A stretch of 64,000 bases of DNA. Origin: Clostridium algifaecis. GTDB taxonomy: Bacteria; Bacillota; Clostridia; Clostridiales; Clostridiaceae. Both the position numbers and the translations under genes were made by a program. Of this stretch, positions 34,837-44,393 are shown piece by piece (position 1 is the stretch's first letter; every line of letters starts with the position of its first letter). A model generated the notes under the pieces. That model searched no databases, had not been told where the DNA came from, and saw only the letters and a program-made list of their open reading frames with translations. The stretch spans positions 1 to 64,000 of the forward strand of contig NZ_JAGGLM010000009.1 in the NCBI RefSeq assembly GCF_017874415.1. Direction: 5' to 3'.

Positions 34837-35063
34837 ACAGAGGAATTTTTAAGCATTTTGTGGAAAATATAAATTGAATAAACCTTTATTTTTTATTAAA
34901 TTGTTAAAATAAATCAGGTTATTCAAATATTATAGATTAAGTTTGTTATATTTAGTATAATATTATACAGATAGCGTTAGTACTTAATTGGTTATAAGTA
35001 CCTGTATGTATTTATATAGATTCATATTTACCAAATAAATTTATTTAATGGAGGTTTTTGTAA

Positions 35064-35867
35064 ATGGGAGAAGCAATTGTAGTAACATCAGGTAAAGGTG
35101 GAGTAGGTAAGACTACTACTACAGCTAATATAGGTACGGGACTTGCAGCTTTAGATAAAAAAGTAGTTGTAGTCGATGGAGATACAGGACTTAGGAATCT
35201 TGATGTTCTTATGGGACTTGAAAATAGAATTGTGTTTACACTAATAGATGTAATAGAAGAAAAATGTAAATTAAAACAGGCACTTATAAAGGACAAAAGA
35301 TTTCCTAATTTGTGTCTTTTGCCTACAGCACAAACAAGAGATAAGGAAGATGTGAAAAGTGAAGATATGTCCAAGCTTGTATCTGAATTAAAAAAAGAAT
35401 TTGATTATGTAATAATTGATTGTCCTGCAGGAATTGAACAGGGATTTGAGAATGCCATAGTTGGTGCAGACAGGGCATTAATTGTAGTTAATCCTGAAGT
35501 TACATCTGTAAGGGATTCTGATAGAGTTATTGGAAAATTAGATGCCAGGGGACTAGAAAATCATCAACTTATAGTAAATAGAATAGATTATGAAATGACT
35601 AAAAATGGAGAAATGCTTGATGTAAGCGATATACTTGACAGTCTTGCTATAGAATTAATTGGTGTAGTTCCAAATGACAAGGAAATAACTATATCTACAA
35701 ATAAGGGTGAACCGGCAGTCTTAGATAATAACTCTATGGCAGGCCAGGCATTTAGGAATATATCTAGGAGAGTGACTGGAGAAAAGATTCCACTTATGAA
35801 TTTAAATGTAACTCAAGCTGGTTTTATTTCTTCTATAAAAAAATTATTTGGAATAAATAGGAGGTAA
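35064..35867 (+). CDS. minD: Septum site-determining ATPase MinD
   Basis: This membrane-associated ATPase recruits MinC and is moved by MinE. The deviant Walker A is SGKGGVGKTTTTANIG, with switch regions VVVVDGDTGLRNLDVLMGLE and VIIDCPAGIEQG, and the C-terminal amphipathic membrane-targeting helix is ISSIKKLFGINRR. It has 267 residues. minE starts four bases after it. The presence of MinE means the oscillating Min system rather than the DivIVA type. Confidence 0.97.
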   Translation: MGEAIVVTSGKGGVGKTTTTANIGTGLAALDKKVVVVDGDTGLRNLDVLMGLENRIVFTLIDVIEEKCKLKQALIKDKRFPNLCLLPTAQTRDKEDVKSEDMSKLVSELKKEFDYVIIDCPAGIEQGFENAIVGADRALIVVNPEVTSVRDSDRVIGKLDARGLENHQLIVNRIDYEMTKNGEMLDVSDILDSLAIELIGVVPNDKEITISTNKGEPAVLDNNSMAGQAFRNISRRVTGEKIPLMNLNVTQAGFISSIKKLFGINRR

Positions 35868-35871
35868 GTAT

Positions 35872-36138
35872 ATGGATTTATTTAAAATTTTTTCAAGAAC
35901 GTCTTCCAAAAATGTAGCCAAGGAAAGATTGAGATTGATACTTATACATGATAGATCTAATATGTCTCCTGATTTGCTTGAAAATATAAAAGAAGACATT
36001 TTAAAAGTACTTTCAAAGTATGTGGAGATAGATTGTGGGGATGTTGATGTAAAAATGACAAGTACAGAAGATATAGAAGGCTCATCACCAGCACTTATTG
36101 CAAGTATACCTATAAAAAATGTTAAACATAAAAAGTAA
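35872..36138 (+). CDS. minE: Cell division topological factor MinE
   Basis: It stimulates the MinD ATPase and drives Min oscillation. The N-terminal part ERLRLILIHDRSNMSPDLLE is the MinD-binding motif, and the C-terminal part IDCGDVDVKMTSTEDIEGSS is the dimerisation domain. It has 88 residues. It is coupled to minD (4-base gap, GGAGGTAAG site at the end of minD). Confidence 0.95.
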   Translation: MDLFKIFSRTSSKNVAKERLRLILIHDRSNMSPDLLENIKEDILKVLSKYVEIDCGDVDVKMTSTEDIEGSSPALIASIPIKNVKHKK

Positions 36139-36207
36139 AATGGTAGATAGCTTTTTAAACTATATGTGTTATAATCATATATAGTTTTAATGGAGGTAGG
36201 AGATATT

Positions 36208-37329
36208 ATGCTAGAAAAATTTGCTATTAGTAGAAGGTATTTAAGGGAACTGGATTTTACAATAATAATAACTGTATTAATTATCTCTATATTTGGAGTC
36301 TTAAACATATATAGTGCTACGCACATGACATCTGGAAGGTATTATTTGAAAAGTCAACTTATATGGATAGCTGGCGGTATTTTATTAACATATCTTATAC
36401 TTATTCTGGATTATAATATAATAGAAAATTATGCCAGTGTAATATATTGGTTTGGCGTATTTTTGCTTGTTTTAAATACAATTCCAGGAATTAAATCTAC
36501 AGTTAATGGAGCTTCATCCTGGATAAAACTTGGACCTGTATCTTTTCAACCATCTGAAATTGCAAAGATAGGTATAATAATTATGATTGCAAAGCAATTG
36601 GATGATATGGAAGGAAACATAAACAATTTAAAAAATTTCTGCAAACTTACACTTTATGCTGCTATTCCAATGGTACTTATAGTAGTTCAGCCAGATTTAG
36701 GAATGACTATGGTTTGCTTTTTTACCGTACTTGGAATATATTTTGCTTCAGGCTTAAATTCAAAGACTATAATTATAGGGATACTAACTGTGGCTGTAGT
36801 GGTAGCCATAGCGTGGAATTCTTCACTTATAGAATACTATCAAAAAATGAGAATACTAGCACTATTTAATCCGGACAAATATCAACTGAATTATGGGCTG
36901 CAGCTTAAACAATCTCAAATAGGAATTGGATCAGGTGGGATACTTGGAAAAGGGTTTTTAAAAGGAACTCAAATATCTGGTGGATATGTACCATTTGCAT
37001 CTACAGATTTTATATTTGCAGTAGTGGGAGAAGAATGGGGATTTATAGGTGCTGCTATGCTTGTAACATTTTATGGAATTATACTATACAGAATAATAAA
37101 GATAGCTAAAGAAGCCAAAGATATATTTGGTTCTGTAGTATGTGTAGGTTTAGTTTCAACTATGCTATTTTCAATATTTCAGAATATAGGAATGACTATA
37201 GGATTACTTCCTATAACGGGAATAACACTTCCGTTTATGAGTTATGGTGGTAGTTCACTTCTTACAGCATTTATAACTGTAGCTTTGGTTCTAAATATAG
37301 GTATGAGAAGGAAAAAAATCAATTTTTAG
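36208..37329 (+). CDS. rodA: Peptidoglycan polymerase RodA (SEDS family)
   Basis: This SEDS glycosyltransferase polymerises lipid II during elongation with PBP2. It has about ten membrane segments in 373 residues. SEDS motifs are KLGPVSFQPSEIAKIG and, near the end, LLPITGITLPFMSYGGSS. I start at ATG 36208 after GGAGGTAGGAG, rather than an upstream ATG at 36190 that lies in that site. An extended -10 TGTTATAAT at 36167-36175 may give it a separate promoter. It follows minE. Confidence 0.94.
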   Translation: MLEKFAISRRYLRELDFTIIITVLIISIFGVLNIYSATHMTSGRYYLKSQLIWIAGGILLTYLILILDYNIIENYASVIYWFGVFLLVLNTIPGIKSTVNGASSWIKLGPVSFQPSEIAKIGIIIMIAKQLDDMEGNINNLKNFCKLTLYAAIPMVLIVVQPDLGMTMVCFFTVLGIYFASGLNSKTIIIGILTVAVVVAIAWNSSLIEYYQKMRILALFNPDKYQLNYGLQLKQSQIGIGSGGILGKGFLKGTQISGGYVPFASTDFIFAVVGEEWGFIGAAMLVTFYGIILYRIIKIAKEAKDIFGSVVCVGLVSTMLFSIFQNIGMTIGLLPITGITLPFMSYGGSSLLTAFITVALVLNIGMRRKKINF

Positions 37330-37408
37330 TGTTCCATATTGTAGAATTTTGTTCTATAATTTTAATAGGGTTAAGTAGTATTAATAAAACTTAGGGGGAG
37401 GAAACATA

Positions 37409-37789
37409 ATGAAAATTGCATTTATAGCACATGATAAAAAGAAAGATGACATTATAGACTTTGTAAAAAGATATAAAAACATTTTTGAAGGACATGAGTT
37501 ATTTGGGACAGGCACTACAGCAAAACTTATAAGTGAAGCTACAGGATTAAAGGTTCACGGATTTCTTTCAGGACCTCTCGGCGGCGATCAGGAAATAGGA
37601 GGAAAAGTGGCAGAAGGCAAGGTAGATCTTGTATTTTTCTTGAGAGATCCACTTACTGCACAACCTCATGAACCTGATGTATCAGCACTTCTTAGAATAT
37701 GCGATGTTCATAGTGTACCGCTTGCTACTAATTTGGCAGCAGCAGAAATTTTTGCAAAAGTTATTGGAATGCACTGTGTACAGAAATAA
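37409..37789 (+). CDS. mgsA: Methylglyoxal synthase
   Basis: It converts dihydroxyacetone phosphate to methylglyoxal and phosphate, a bypass relieving sugar-phosphate stress. Family motifs are [30 protein letters not shown] and [12 protein letters not shown], and the catalytic Asp lies in [18 protein letters not shown]. It has 126 residues, a GGGGGAGG site and its own terminator. Confidence 0.97.
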   Translation: MKIAFIAHDKKKDDIIDFVKRYKNIFEGHELFGTGTTAKLISEATGLKVHGFLSGPLGGDQEIGGKVAEGKVDLVFFLRDPLTAQPHEPDVSALLRICDVHSVPLATNLAAAEIFAKVIGMHCVQK

Positions 37790-37810
37790 ACTTAATTTAT
37801 TTTGACAAAG

Positions 37811-37838
37811 AGACTTCATTTATGAAGTCTTTTTTTTA
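37811..37838 (+). terminator. Terminator of mgsA
   Basis: AGACTTCA and TGAAGTCT form an 8-bp stem with a TTTA loop, then eight T. Confidence 0.95.
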
Positions 37839-37931
37839 TGTCTGATTACAGCTCATAACTTAATTGTCATAATTTAAAATATATAAAAATATATATAGAC
37901 TATATACAATGATATGGAAAGGTGATAAGCT

Positions 37932-38291
37932 TTGGGATATTACAATTCGCAGTATGAAGATTATTATAATCAATTAAAGAGGGGTGTTAAATATTCTCCA
38001 CGTTATGATAAAATTTCAAATAAAAATAACAGATTTGATAAAATAAACTTTATTACCAAAAGGATTATAAGGGATTTAAGCGGAGTTTTAATTTTATCTA
38101 TAATTATAGGAGTGTGTAAAATTATACAAACTCCTCAAACTAAGACTGTATACAATTATTCTAAAAAAGTAGTAAGCGAGACCTATGATTACAACAATTT
38201 AAAACATAATTTAAGAAACATTGATTTAAAAGAGATGGAAAGTGAAGCAAAAAGTATGATTAATAGACTTCAAATCAACATATCACAATAG
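37932..38291 (+). CDS. Small membrane protein upstream of the SpoIVFB-like protease
   Basis: This 119-residue protein has a Tyr-rich N-terminus (GYYNSQYEDYYNQ), one membrane helix around 50-66 (LSGVLILSIIIGVCKII), and a polar C-terminus of about 50 residues. I do not recognise the family. Its position just before a SpoIVFB-like protease matches SpoIVFA, but the peptidase-like (LytM) domain of Bacillus SpoIVFA is missing. It may be a reduced partner or inhibitor of the protease. The start is TTG 37932 behind AAGGTGAT. Confidence 0.6.
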   Translation: MGYYNSQYEDYYNQLKRGVKYSPRYDKISNKNNRFDKINFITKRIIRDLSGVLILSIIIGVCKIIQTPQTKTVYNYSKKVVSETYDYNNLKHNLRNIDLKEMESEAKSMINRLQINISQ

Positions 38292-38307
38292 AATTTGAGG
38301 TAATCTT

Positions 38308-39159
38308 TTGATAAAAATAAGTAGATATTTTATTCCTTATGTAATATTTTTAGTTATCATAGGCTATAGAGGGCAGATTGCAATTACTTTTATAATAGTT
38401 TTCTGCCATGAATTGATTCATTATTTATTTGCCAGATATTATAAAATTTCAGGATTTGATATAGAATTTATAGCTGTAGGAACAGTTATAAAATTAAAAG
38501 ATTTAGATGAAGCTGATAAAATGGAAGACATTATAATATCTTCCTCTGCACCTTTGTTCAATATAATTTTTTCAATAATATCTTATGCATTATATAGAAA
38601 ATTAAATATGGATATTTTCTATATGCTTTTTTCTATAAATTTGATTATAGGTATTTTTAATTTAATACCTGCTTTCCCGCTGGATGGCGGAAGAATATTC
38701 AGAGATATTCTTAATTTTAAAGTTGATTATAGAAAGGCCAATAGAATAATGATTGTGATAAGCATTATTATAGGAAGTATATTAATGCTTATTTATATGA
38801 TAAATTTTTTAAAAGAAAAAAGTGTTTTTAATATTGGAATTATAGGATTATTTATAGTTGTCTCGTCACTTAGAGAAAAAGAAAGGGCATCATATATAAT
38901 TATGGGTGATATTATTAAAAAAAAGTATAAATTTATAAAAAGAGGTTATATAGAAAATAGAAACGTGTCTATACATTATAAACAGGATCTTCTTACAGCT
39001 ATGGGCTTATTTGACAAGAACAAATATAATGTGTTTATGGTATTGGATGATACTATGAATATTTTGGACATTATATACGAAGAACAGATAATAGAAGGAC
39101 TTAAGGTATATGGAAATATGAGTTTGGAGAAATTTATGAAATATAAGAATAGTCCATAA
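38308..39159 (+). CDS. spoIVFB: SpoIVFB-like site-2 (M50) metalloprotease
   Basis: This is an intramembrane zinc protease. In Bacillus SpoIVFB cuts pro-sigma-K in the mother cell. The catalytic HELIH lies in a membrane helix (VFCHELIHYLFARY) and the third ligand in NLIPAFPLDGGRIFRDIL. About six membrane segments are followed by a soluble C-terminal region with CBS-like features (HYKQDLLTAMGLFDKNKYNV). It has 283 residues. The start is TTG behind GAGGTAATC, 16 bases after the small membrane gene, so the two form one operon. The exact substrate here is inferred. Confidence 0.85.
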   Translation: MIKISRYFIPYVIFLVIIGYRGQIAITFIIVFCHELIHYLFARYYKISGFDIEFIAVGTVIKLKDLDEADKMEDIIISSSAPLFNIIFSIISYALYRKLNMDIFYMLFSINLIIGIFNLIPAFPLDGGRIFRDILNFKVDYRKANRIMIVISIIIGSILMLIYMINFLKEKSVFNIGIIGLFIVVSSLREKERASYIIMGDIIKKKYKFIKRGYIENRNVSIHYKQDLLTAMGLFDKNKYNVFMVLDDTMNILDIIYEEQIIEGLKVYGNMSLEKFMKYKNSP

Positions 39160-39240
39160 CCTTAGTTTTTATGGCAAATTATTTAAAAAGTTTATTTGTT
39201 ATGTTAGAATATAGAAATGGTACTTAAGAGGAGGAATTTA

Positions 39241-41106
39241 ATGAACAGAATTAATGATGATATATTGTTTAAAGTTGAAAAACCAGCCAGATATATAGGA
39301 GGAGAAATGAACTCTTATATAAAGGATAAGGATAAAATAGATATTAGATTTGCATTTTGTTTTCCGGATGTATATGAAGTTGGTATGTCACATCTTGGAA
39401 TGAAAATACTTTACTATGTTTTAAATGAAAGGGAAGATACCTACTGTGAGAGAGTTTTTGCACCATGGCCAGATCTTGAAGAGCTTATGAGGGAAAATAA
39501 TATCCCATTGTATGCTTTAGAAAGCAAGGACCCTATTAAGGACTTTGATTTTATAGGATTTACACTTCAATATGAGATGAGTTACACAAATATACTTAAT
39601 ATGCTTGATTTAGCGGGAGTGCCTGTAAGAGCTTCTGAAAGGGGAGAAAATGATCCTGTAGTTTTATGTGGTGGACCATGTGCTTATAATCCAGAACCGT
39701 TATATGATATAGCTGATTTATTCTGTCTTGGAGAAGGTGAACAGCAGCTCCAGGATGTAGTTGAGCTTTACAATAAGTTTAAGGGAAAGGGAAAGGGAAA
39801 GAAAAAAGAATTTTTAAGAAAGGCTGCCAGTATAGGAGGAGTCTATGTACCTTCTATGTATGACGTTAGTTATAATGAGGATGGAACTATAAAAGAATTT
39901 AAACCTTTATATGATTATATACCATCAAAAGTTAAAAAGAGAATAGTTAAGGACATGAACGAAGTTGTTTATCCTGATAAATTAATAGTTCCATATACTG
40001 ATATAGTTCATGATAGGATAATGCTTGAAACTTTTAGGGGATGTACTAGGGGATGCAGGTTCTGTCAGGCAGGTATGGTGTATAGACCTGTTAGAGAGAA
40101 AAAAGTAGATACTTTATTGAAGCAAGCAGATGAGCTTATAAAAAGTACCGGATATTCAGAAGTATCTTTAACATCACTGAGTATTTGCGATTACTCAGAT
40201 TTAAAAAATCTTGTATATGGCTTTATAGAAGAACACAAAAGTGACAAGGTTGGAGTTTCACTTCCATCTTTAAGGGTTGATTCTTTTTCTGTAGGACTTA
40301 TAAATGAAATACAGAAGGTAAGAAAAACTGGGCTTACTTTTGCACCTGAGGCTGGAAGCCAGAGAATGCGTGATGTAATAAATAAAGGAGTTACCGAGAA
40401 AAATCTCATGGACTCTGTTAAAAGTGCTTTTGAATCAGGGTGGTCTACTATAAAATTGTATTTTATGATAGGTCTTCCATATGAAACCATGGACGATATA
40501 ATTGGAATTTCAAGTCTGGCTGAAAAAGTTGTAGATGAATACTTTGCTGTTCCAAAGGAAAAAAGGAAGAAAGGATTGAAGGTAACTGTAAGTACCTCAA
40601 TATTTGTTCCAAAGCCTTTTACACCTTTTCAATGGTCACCTCAAATAAAAATGGAAGATGTAAAAAATGAAATAGGAGAACTCAGAAGGTCTATAAAGAG
40701 AAAACAGATAAATTATAATTGGCATGAGAGTCCTGTAAGCTATTTAGAGGCAGTATTTGCAAGAGGCGACAGGAAGCTTTGTGATGTACTTGTAGAAGCA
40801 TTCAAGATGGGGATTAAGTTTGACGGATGGTCTGAGTACTTTGATTTTGACAAATGGAAGTCAGCCTTTGAGAAATGTGGTATTGATGGGGATTTCTATG
40901 CTTATAGAGAGAGAGGTTATGAGGAGATACTTCCCTGGGATTTCATAGATATAGGTGTTGATAAAGAATATTTGATAAGAGAAAATGAGAAAGCTAAGAA
41001 GGCGGAAATCACTCAAGATTGTAGAATGGGCTGCGAAAATTGTGGAGTAAATGTTAATTTAGAGGGGAAGTGCTTTAGCGGTGCGGTATTTAATAAAGTT
41101 CAGTAA
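39241..41106 (+). CDS. B12-binding radical SAM protein, TIGR03960 family
   Basis: This is an uncharacterised radical SAM enzyme. The cluster motif C268-TRG-C272-RF-C275 binds the 4Fe-4S cluster. The N-terminal part (VYEVGMSHLGMKILYYVLNE) is the B12-binding-like fold, and the C-terminus ends in a further Cys group (CRMGCENCGVN). I start at ATG 39241 (621 residues), because GAGGAGG lies before it. The next gene overlaps its end by 26 bases and is always associated with it in Firmicutes, just upstream of RNase G and rplU. Confidence 0.9.
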   Translation: MNRINDDILFKVEKPARYIGGEMNSYIKDKDKIDIRFAFCFPDVYEVGMSHLGMKILYYVLNEREDTYCERVFAPWPDLEELMRENNIPLYALESKDPIKDFDFIGFTLQYEMSYTNILNMLDLAGVPVRASERGENDPVVLCGGPCAYNPEPLYDIADLFCLGEGEQQLQDVVELYNKFKGKGKGKKKEFLRKAASIGGVYVPSMYDVSYNEDGTIKEFKPLYDYIPSKVKKRIVKDMNEVVYPDKLIVPYTDIVHDRIMLETFRGCTRGCRFCQAGMVYRPVREKKVDTLLKQADELIKSTGYSEVSLTSLSICDYSDLKNLVYGFIEEHKSDKVGVSLPSLRVDSFSVGLINEIQKVRKTGLTFAPEAGSQRMRDVINKGVTEKNLMDSVKSAFESGWSTIKLYFMIGLPYETMDDIIGISSLAEKVVDEYFAVPKEKRKKGLKVTVSTSIFVPKPFTPFQWSPQIKMEDVKNEIGELRRSIKRKQINYNWHESPVSYLEAVFARGDRKLCDVLVEAFKMGIKFDGWSEYFDFDKWKSAFEKCGIDGDFYAYRERGYEEILPWDFIDIGVDKEYLIRENEKAKKAEITQDCRMGCENCGVNVNLEGKCFSGAVFNKVQ

Positions 41107-41788
41107 GGAAAGCAGTATAAAATTTATAGGACATCTAGACCTTATGAGGACAATACAGAGAATGATAAGAAGATCAAAACTTAAAGTAGAATATTCTAAA
41201 GGATTTAATCCACATATAAATATGTCTATTGCACAACCTCTTGCAGTTGGAATTTATTCTTGTGGTGAGTACATGGATCTTAATTTTGAAGAAGAAACAG
41301 ATGAAGATGAAATAAAAGAAAAGTTAAATAAAAATGCACCTATGGGAATAAGGATATTTGAAGTTGAGAAAATAAAAGATGCTGAAAATAAAAAAATATT
41401 TAAGTCTATGGCTGAAGTTTATGCAGCCAAATATATAATCAAGATAAAATATCTAAATTCACAGGCTATTTCTCAAAGTATGAATGATTTAATGAATGAA
41501 GAGTGTTGGAATACAATTAAAAAGACTAAAAGAGGAGAAGCAGAAGTTGATATAAAAAAACTTGTGAAGATGATTAAGTATAAAATAGACGGCAATGTAC
41601 TTGTTATAGATACTATCATAAGCTGTGGAAGCAGGGAAAATTTATCGGCGGAACTTTTATCAAGGTATATACAGGAAAATACTGAAAATACAGATAAAGA
41701 TGCTTTTATAGATATAAGAAGAGAAGAAATGTATGGAAATCTGAAAAACAAGCTGGTACCTTTGTATAAATATGTTATTGACTGTTAG
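41081..41788 (+). CDS. Radical SAM-linked DUF2344 protein, TIGR03936 family
   Basis: This 235-residue partner of the preceding radical SAM enzyme starts RYLIKFSKESSIKFIGHLDL, which is diagnostic (kf.K.g.l.yiSHLDlmr). In some bacteria the two are fused. The function is unknown; tRNA or rRNA modification has been guessed from context. The start is GTG 41081, inside the end of the upstream gene, which implies coupled translation. Confidence 0.9.
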   Translation: MRYLIKFSKESSIKFIGHLDLMRTIQRMIRRSKLKVEYSKGFNPHINMSIAQPLAVGIYSCGEYMDLNFEEETDEDEIKEKLNKNAPMGIRIFEVEKIKDAENKKIFKSMAEVYAAKYIIKIKYLNSQAISQSMNDLMNEECWNTIKKTKRGEAEVDIKKLVKMIKYKIDGNVLVIDTIISCGSRENLSAELLSRYIQENTENTDKDAFIDIRREEMYGNLKNKLVPLYKYVIDC

Positions 41789-41821
41789 TTAATTCTTATC
41801 TGGAAAGTGTGGTGTCAATTT

Positions 41822-43252
41822 TTGCAGTATATTTATATAGATAGAAGCAGTGAACTTTTAAGAATTGTCATAAAAAAGGATGATTTGTTAAGGGAATTAT
41901 TTTTTAAAGAAGCAGGAGAAGTCTATCCAGGAGAAATATATAAAGGAGTTGTAAAAAACATTGTCCCTGCAATTAAATGTGCTTTTGTAGATATAGGTAA
42001 AGATAAAAATGCATATATGTACATCGACGGCAGATTTAAAAATAATAGATTGAAAAAGGGCGATGAAGTTTTAGTTCAAATTTCAAAAGATGATATTGAC
42101 AGAAAAGGTGCCAAGGTAGTTAGTTCTATAACTGTGTCGGGGAAGTATTGCGTTCTGGACGGTTTCAATAAAAGCATACAGTTTTCAAGAAAAATTCATG
42201 ATTGTGACTTTAAAGAGCTAATTTGCAGCAAATTGAAGATACCTGAAGATACTGGTATTATGATTAGGACTTCCGGACAAAATGTTTCGCCTGAAATTAT
42301 ACAATCTGAATTTAATAGATTGTATCAAACATATGAAGAAATTTTAAAAAAAAGTAGATATTCTTCAAAGCCGGGTCTCGTGTTTGATGATGGTGGAATT
42401 ATAGAAAAAACCTTAAGAGATAAGCTTGATGAAGATAACTTTAAAATATATGTAAATCAAAGTGATGATTATGATAAAATAATTAAAATGCTTAGTCTGT
42501 ATGATTATAATAAAGACAATGTTGAATTTTATAGAGGCAGCAGGAATATTTTTAGTTATTATGATATTGAAAAGGAAATATTAAAGCTTAGAAATAAAAG
42601 AGTTTATTTAAAATGTGGTGGATACATAGTAATAGATAGAACTGAGGCAATGTATGTTATAGATGTAAATTCAGGGAAAAATATAAAAAACAAATCCATG
42701 AAAAATACTGTGTTTACCACAAATTATGAGGCGTCGGAAGAAATTGTAAGACAGATAAGACTCAGAAATTTAAGTGGTATTATTTTAATAGATTTTATAG
42801 ATATGGATAGTATTCAGAATAAAAACAGTATAATGGATGTACTTAAAAAAGGATTTTTAGATGACAAAAACAAAACTGTAGTTTATCCTTTTACAGAACT
42901 TAATTTAATTCAAATAGCCAGAAGAAGATCGGGAAAATCCATAGATTATTATATAGATGAGGATTGCAGCTGCTGTCAGGGAAGAGGAAGCAGAATAAAA
43001 TTTTCTTATATCAGCATGAATATAAAAAACGAAATAGAAAAAATGAAAACAGATGGCAATATAGAACATATTCATGTAGAAATAGGTAATGCTTATAGAA
43101 GCGATATAGAAAAAGATACATATGAATTTTTAAAAAGTATAGGAGCATTGAAAAAAAATATATATTTAACCTATAAAGAAAGTATGTGCTTTCATGTAGA
43201 ACCACTTGTATTTTCAAACCAAATAGAGAAATTGAAAAAATATAAAATTTGA
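41822..43252 (+). CDS. rng: Ribonuclease G/E family protein
   Basis: This endoribonuclease takes part in RNA processing and decay. It has an S1 domain (VYPGEIYKGVVKNIVPAIKC, AFVDIGKDKNAYMYI), the catalytic DNase I-like domain with two metal-binding Asp (VIDVNSGK and IDFIDMD), and the zinc link CSCCQGRG. It has 476 residues from TTG 41822; GTG 41807 is an alternative start. The TTG is better because the protein then begins with QYIYIDR, as in relatives, and GGTG lies eight bases before it. Confidence 0.92.
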   Translation: MQYIYIDRSSELLRIVIKKDDLLRELFFKEAGEVYPGEIYKGVVKNIVPAIKCAFVDIGKDKNAYMYIDGRFKNNRLKKGDEVLVQISKDDIDRKGAKVVSSITVSGKYCVLDGFNKSIQFSRKIHDCDFKELICSKLKIPEDTGIMIRTSGQNVSPEIIQSEFNRLYQTYEEILKKSRYSSKPGLVFDDGGIIEKTLRDKLDEDNFKIYVNQSDDYDKIIKMLSLYDYNKDNVEFYRGSRNIFSYYDIEKEILKLRNKRVYLKCGGYIVIDRTEAMYVIDVNSGKNIKNKSMKNTVFTTNYEASEEIVRQIRLRNLSGIILIDFIDMDSIQNKNSIMDVLKKGFLDDKNKTVVYPFTELNLIQIARRRSGKSIDYYIDEDCSCCQGRGSRIKFSYISMNIKNEIEKMKTDGNIEHIHVEIGNAYRSDIEKDTYEFLKSIGALKKNIYLTYKESMCFHVEPLVFSNQIEKLKKYKI

Positions 43253-43261
43253 GGCAAAAAC

Positions 43262-43290
43262 TTTACAAAGAAAGTCATATATGCTAAAAT
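43262..43290 (+). promoter_or_regulatory. Promoter of the rplU operon
   Basis: TTTACA at 43262-43267, 17 bp, and TAAAAT at 43285-43290 with an extended TGC before it. Confidence 0.75.
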
Positions 43291-43296
43291 ACCATG

Positions 43297-43367
43297 TGTA
43301 GACCGCACGAAATAGGTTAAAAATGTAATCAATATTCATTACATACCTTTTAGGCGAGACTGGATTG
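43297..43367 (+). promoter_or_regulatory. Ribosomal protein L21 leader (autoregulatory RNA structure)
   Basis: The leader between the promoter and rplU folds into a stem: ATGTAAT (43323-43329) with ATTACAT (43338-43344), closed outside by AGGT (43314-43317) with ACCT (43345-43348). The position and size match the L21 leader known in Firmicutes, where excess L21 is thought to bind. Confidence 0.65.
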
Positions 43368-43380
43368 AGGAGGTGTTTTT

Positions 43381-43695
43381 ATGTACGCAGTTGTAGTTAC
43401 AGGAGGAAAACAGTATAAGGTTTCAGAAGGAGACGTTATATATGTTGAAAAGATCAATGCTGATGTTGATTCAACAGTTGAAATCGACAATGTACTTGCA
43501 GTAAGCAAGGAAGATGGCGAATTAGTTGTTGGAAAACCTAATGTTGATGGAGCTAAGGTAAGTGCTAAGGTTTTAGCTCAGGGTAAAAACAAAAAAGTTG
43601 TTGTATTTAAGTATAAGAGAAAGATTGACTACAGAAAGAAACAGGGACACAGACAACCATATACTAAATTACAAATAGAAAAAATTAATGCTTAA
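43381..43695 (+). CDS. rplU: 50S ribosomal protein L21
   Basis: This large-subunit protein binds 23S rRNA. It starts [20 protein letters not shown] and ends with the rRNA-binding [18 protein letters not shown]. It has 104 residues and a GGAGGTG site. It is first in rplU-prp-rpmA, and its leader is described separately. Confidence 0.99.
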   Translation: MYAVVVTGGKQYKVSEGDVIYVEKINADVDSTVEIDNVLAVSKEDGELVVGKPNVDGAKVSAKVLAQGKNKKVVVFKYKRKIDYRKKQGHRQPYTKLQIEKINA

Positions 43696-43697
43696 TT

Positions 43698-44024
43698 ATG
43701 ATTAAAGTTAATTTTAAAAGAAAATCAGGCAATTTAGTTTCTGTTAAATTAAAAGGTCATGCAGATTCTGTAAGCGAAGGTTATGATTTGGTATGTTGTG
43801 CCGTTTCTGTACTTTCGCAGAGTATTCTCATTGGAATTACAGAAGTGCTGAAGCTTAAAGCCAATTATTCAATAGATGACGGATTTTTAAGTTTTTCATT
43901 GGAGAATATGTCGGCAAATGATATAAAAAAAAGTCAGGTGCTTATGGAAACTATGTTACTTGGTTTAAAAAAGATAGAGATAAGTTATGGTGAATATATA
44001 AATATATTCTTAGAGGAGGTGTAA
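43698..44024 (+). CDS. prp: Ribosomal-processing cysteine protease Prp
   Basis: It removes the N-terminal extension of L27 after a conserved Phe, a step essential in Firmicutes. The catalytic pair is H21 (LKGHAD) and C33 (YDLVCCAVS), spaced 12 apart as in the S. aureus enzyme. It has 108 residues. It begins two bases after rplU and ends two bases before rpmA, its substrate gene. Confidence 0.95.
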   Translation: MIKVNFKRKSGNLVSVKLKGHADSVSEGYDLVCCAVSVLSQSILIGITEVLKLKANYSIDDGFLSFSLENMSANDIKKSQVLMETMLLGLKKIEISYGEYINIFLEEV

Positions 44025-44026
44025 TT

Positions 44027-44329
44027 ATGATTAACATGGATCTTCAATTATTTGCCCATAAAAAAGGAATGGGTAGTACAAGAAACGGTAGAGACAGTGA
44101 AGCTAAGAGACTTGGAACCAAGGCAGCAGCAGGACAGTTTGTATTAGCTGGAAACATACTTGTTAGACAAAGAGGAACAAAGATTCATCCAGGAAATAAT
44201 GTAGGAATAGGATCAGATGATACTCTTTTTGCTAAAGTTGACGGAATAGTTAAATTTGAAAGAGTAGGAAGAGACAAGAAGAAAGCCAGTGTTTATCCTT
44301 TACCTGAAGAAGAGTTAGTAGTTGAATAA
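44027..44329 (+). CDS. rpmA: 50S ribosomal protein L27 with cleavable N-terminus
   Basis: This protein reaches the peptidyl-transferase centre. The N-terminal extension MINMDLQLF followed by AHKKG is the Prp recognition site; cleavage after F leaves the functional N-terminus [16 protein letters not shown]. It has 100 residues. The start 44027 is supported by AGAGGAGGTG; ATG 44036 would also fit but lies too far from it. Confidence 0.99.
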   Translation: MINMDLQLFAHKKGMGSTRNGRDSEAKRLGTKAAAGQFVLAGNILVRQRGTKIHPGNNVGIGSDDTLFAKVDGIVKFERVGRDKKKASVYPLPEEELVVE

Positions 44330-44340
44330 TACTGTATAAT

Positions 44341-44364
44341 AGCACCCTTATGGGTGCTTTTTTT
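44341..44364 (+). terminator. Terminator after rpmA
   Basis: AGCACCC (44341-44347) and GGGTGCT (44352-44358) form a 7-bp stem, then seven T. Confidence 0.95.
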
Positions 44365-44393
44365 AAACTATGGTTAAAAATGGAGGAATATAA

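Noticed and set aside
39781-39802. Repeated GGGAAA units in the radical SAM gene
   Set aside because: Three hexamers encode Lys-Gly in frame. Length changes would not shift the frame, and it looks like a normal linker.
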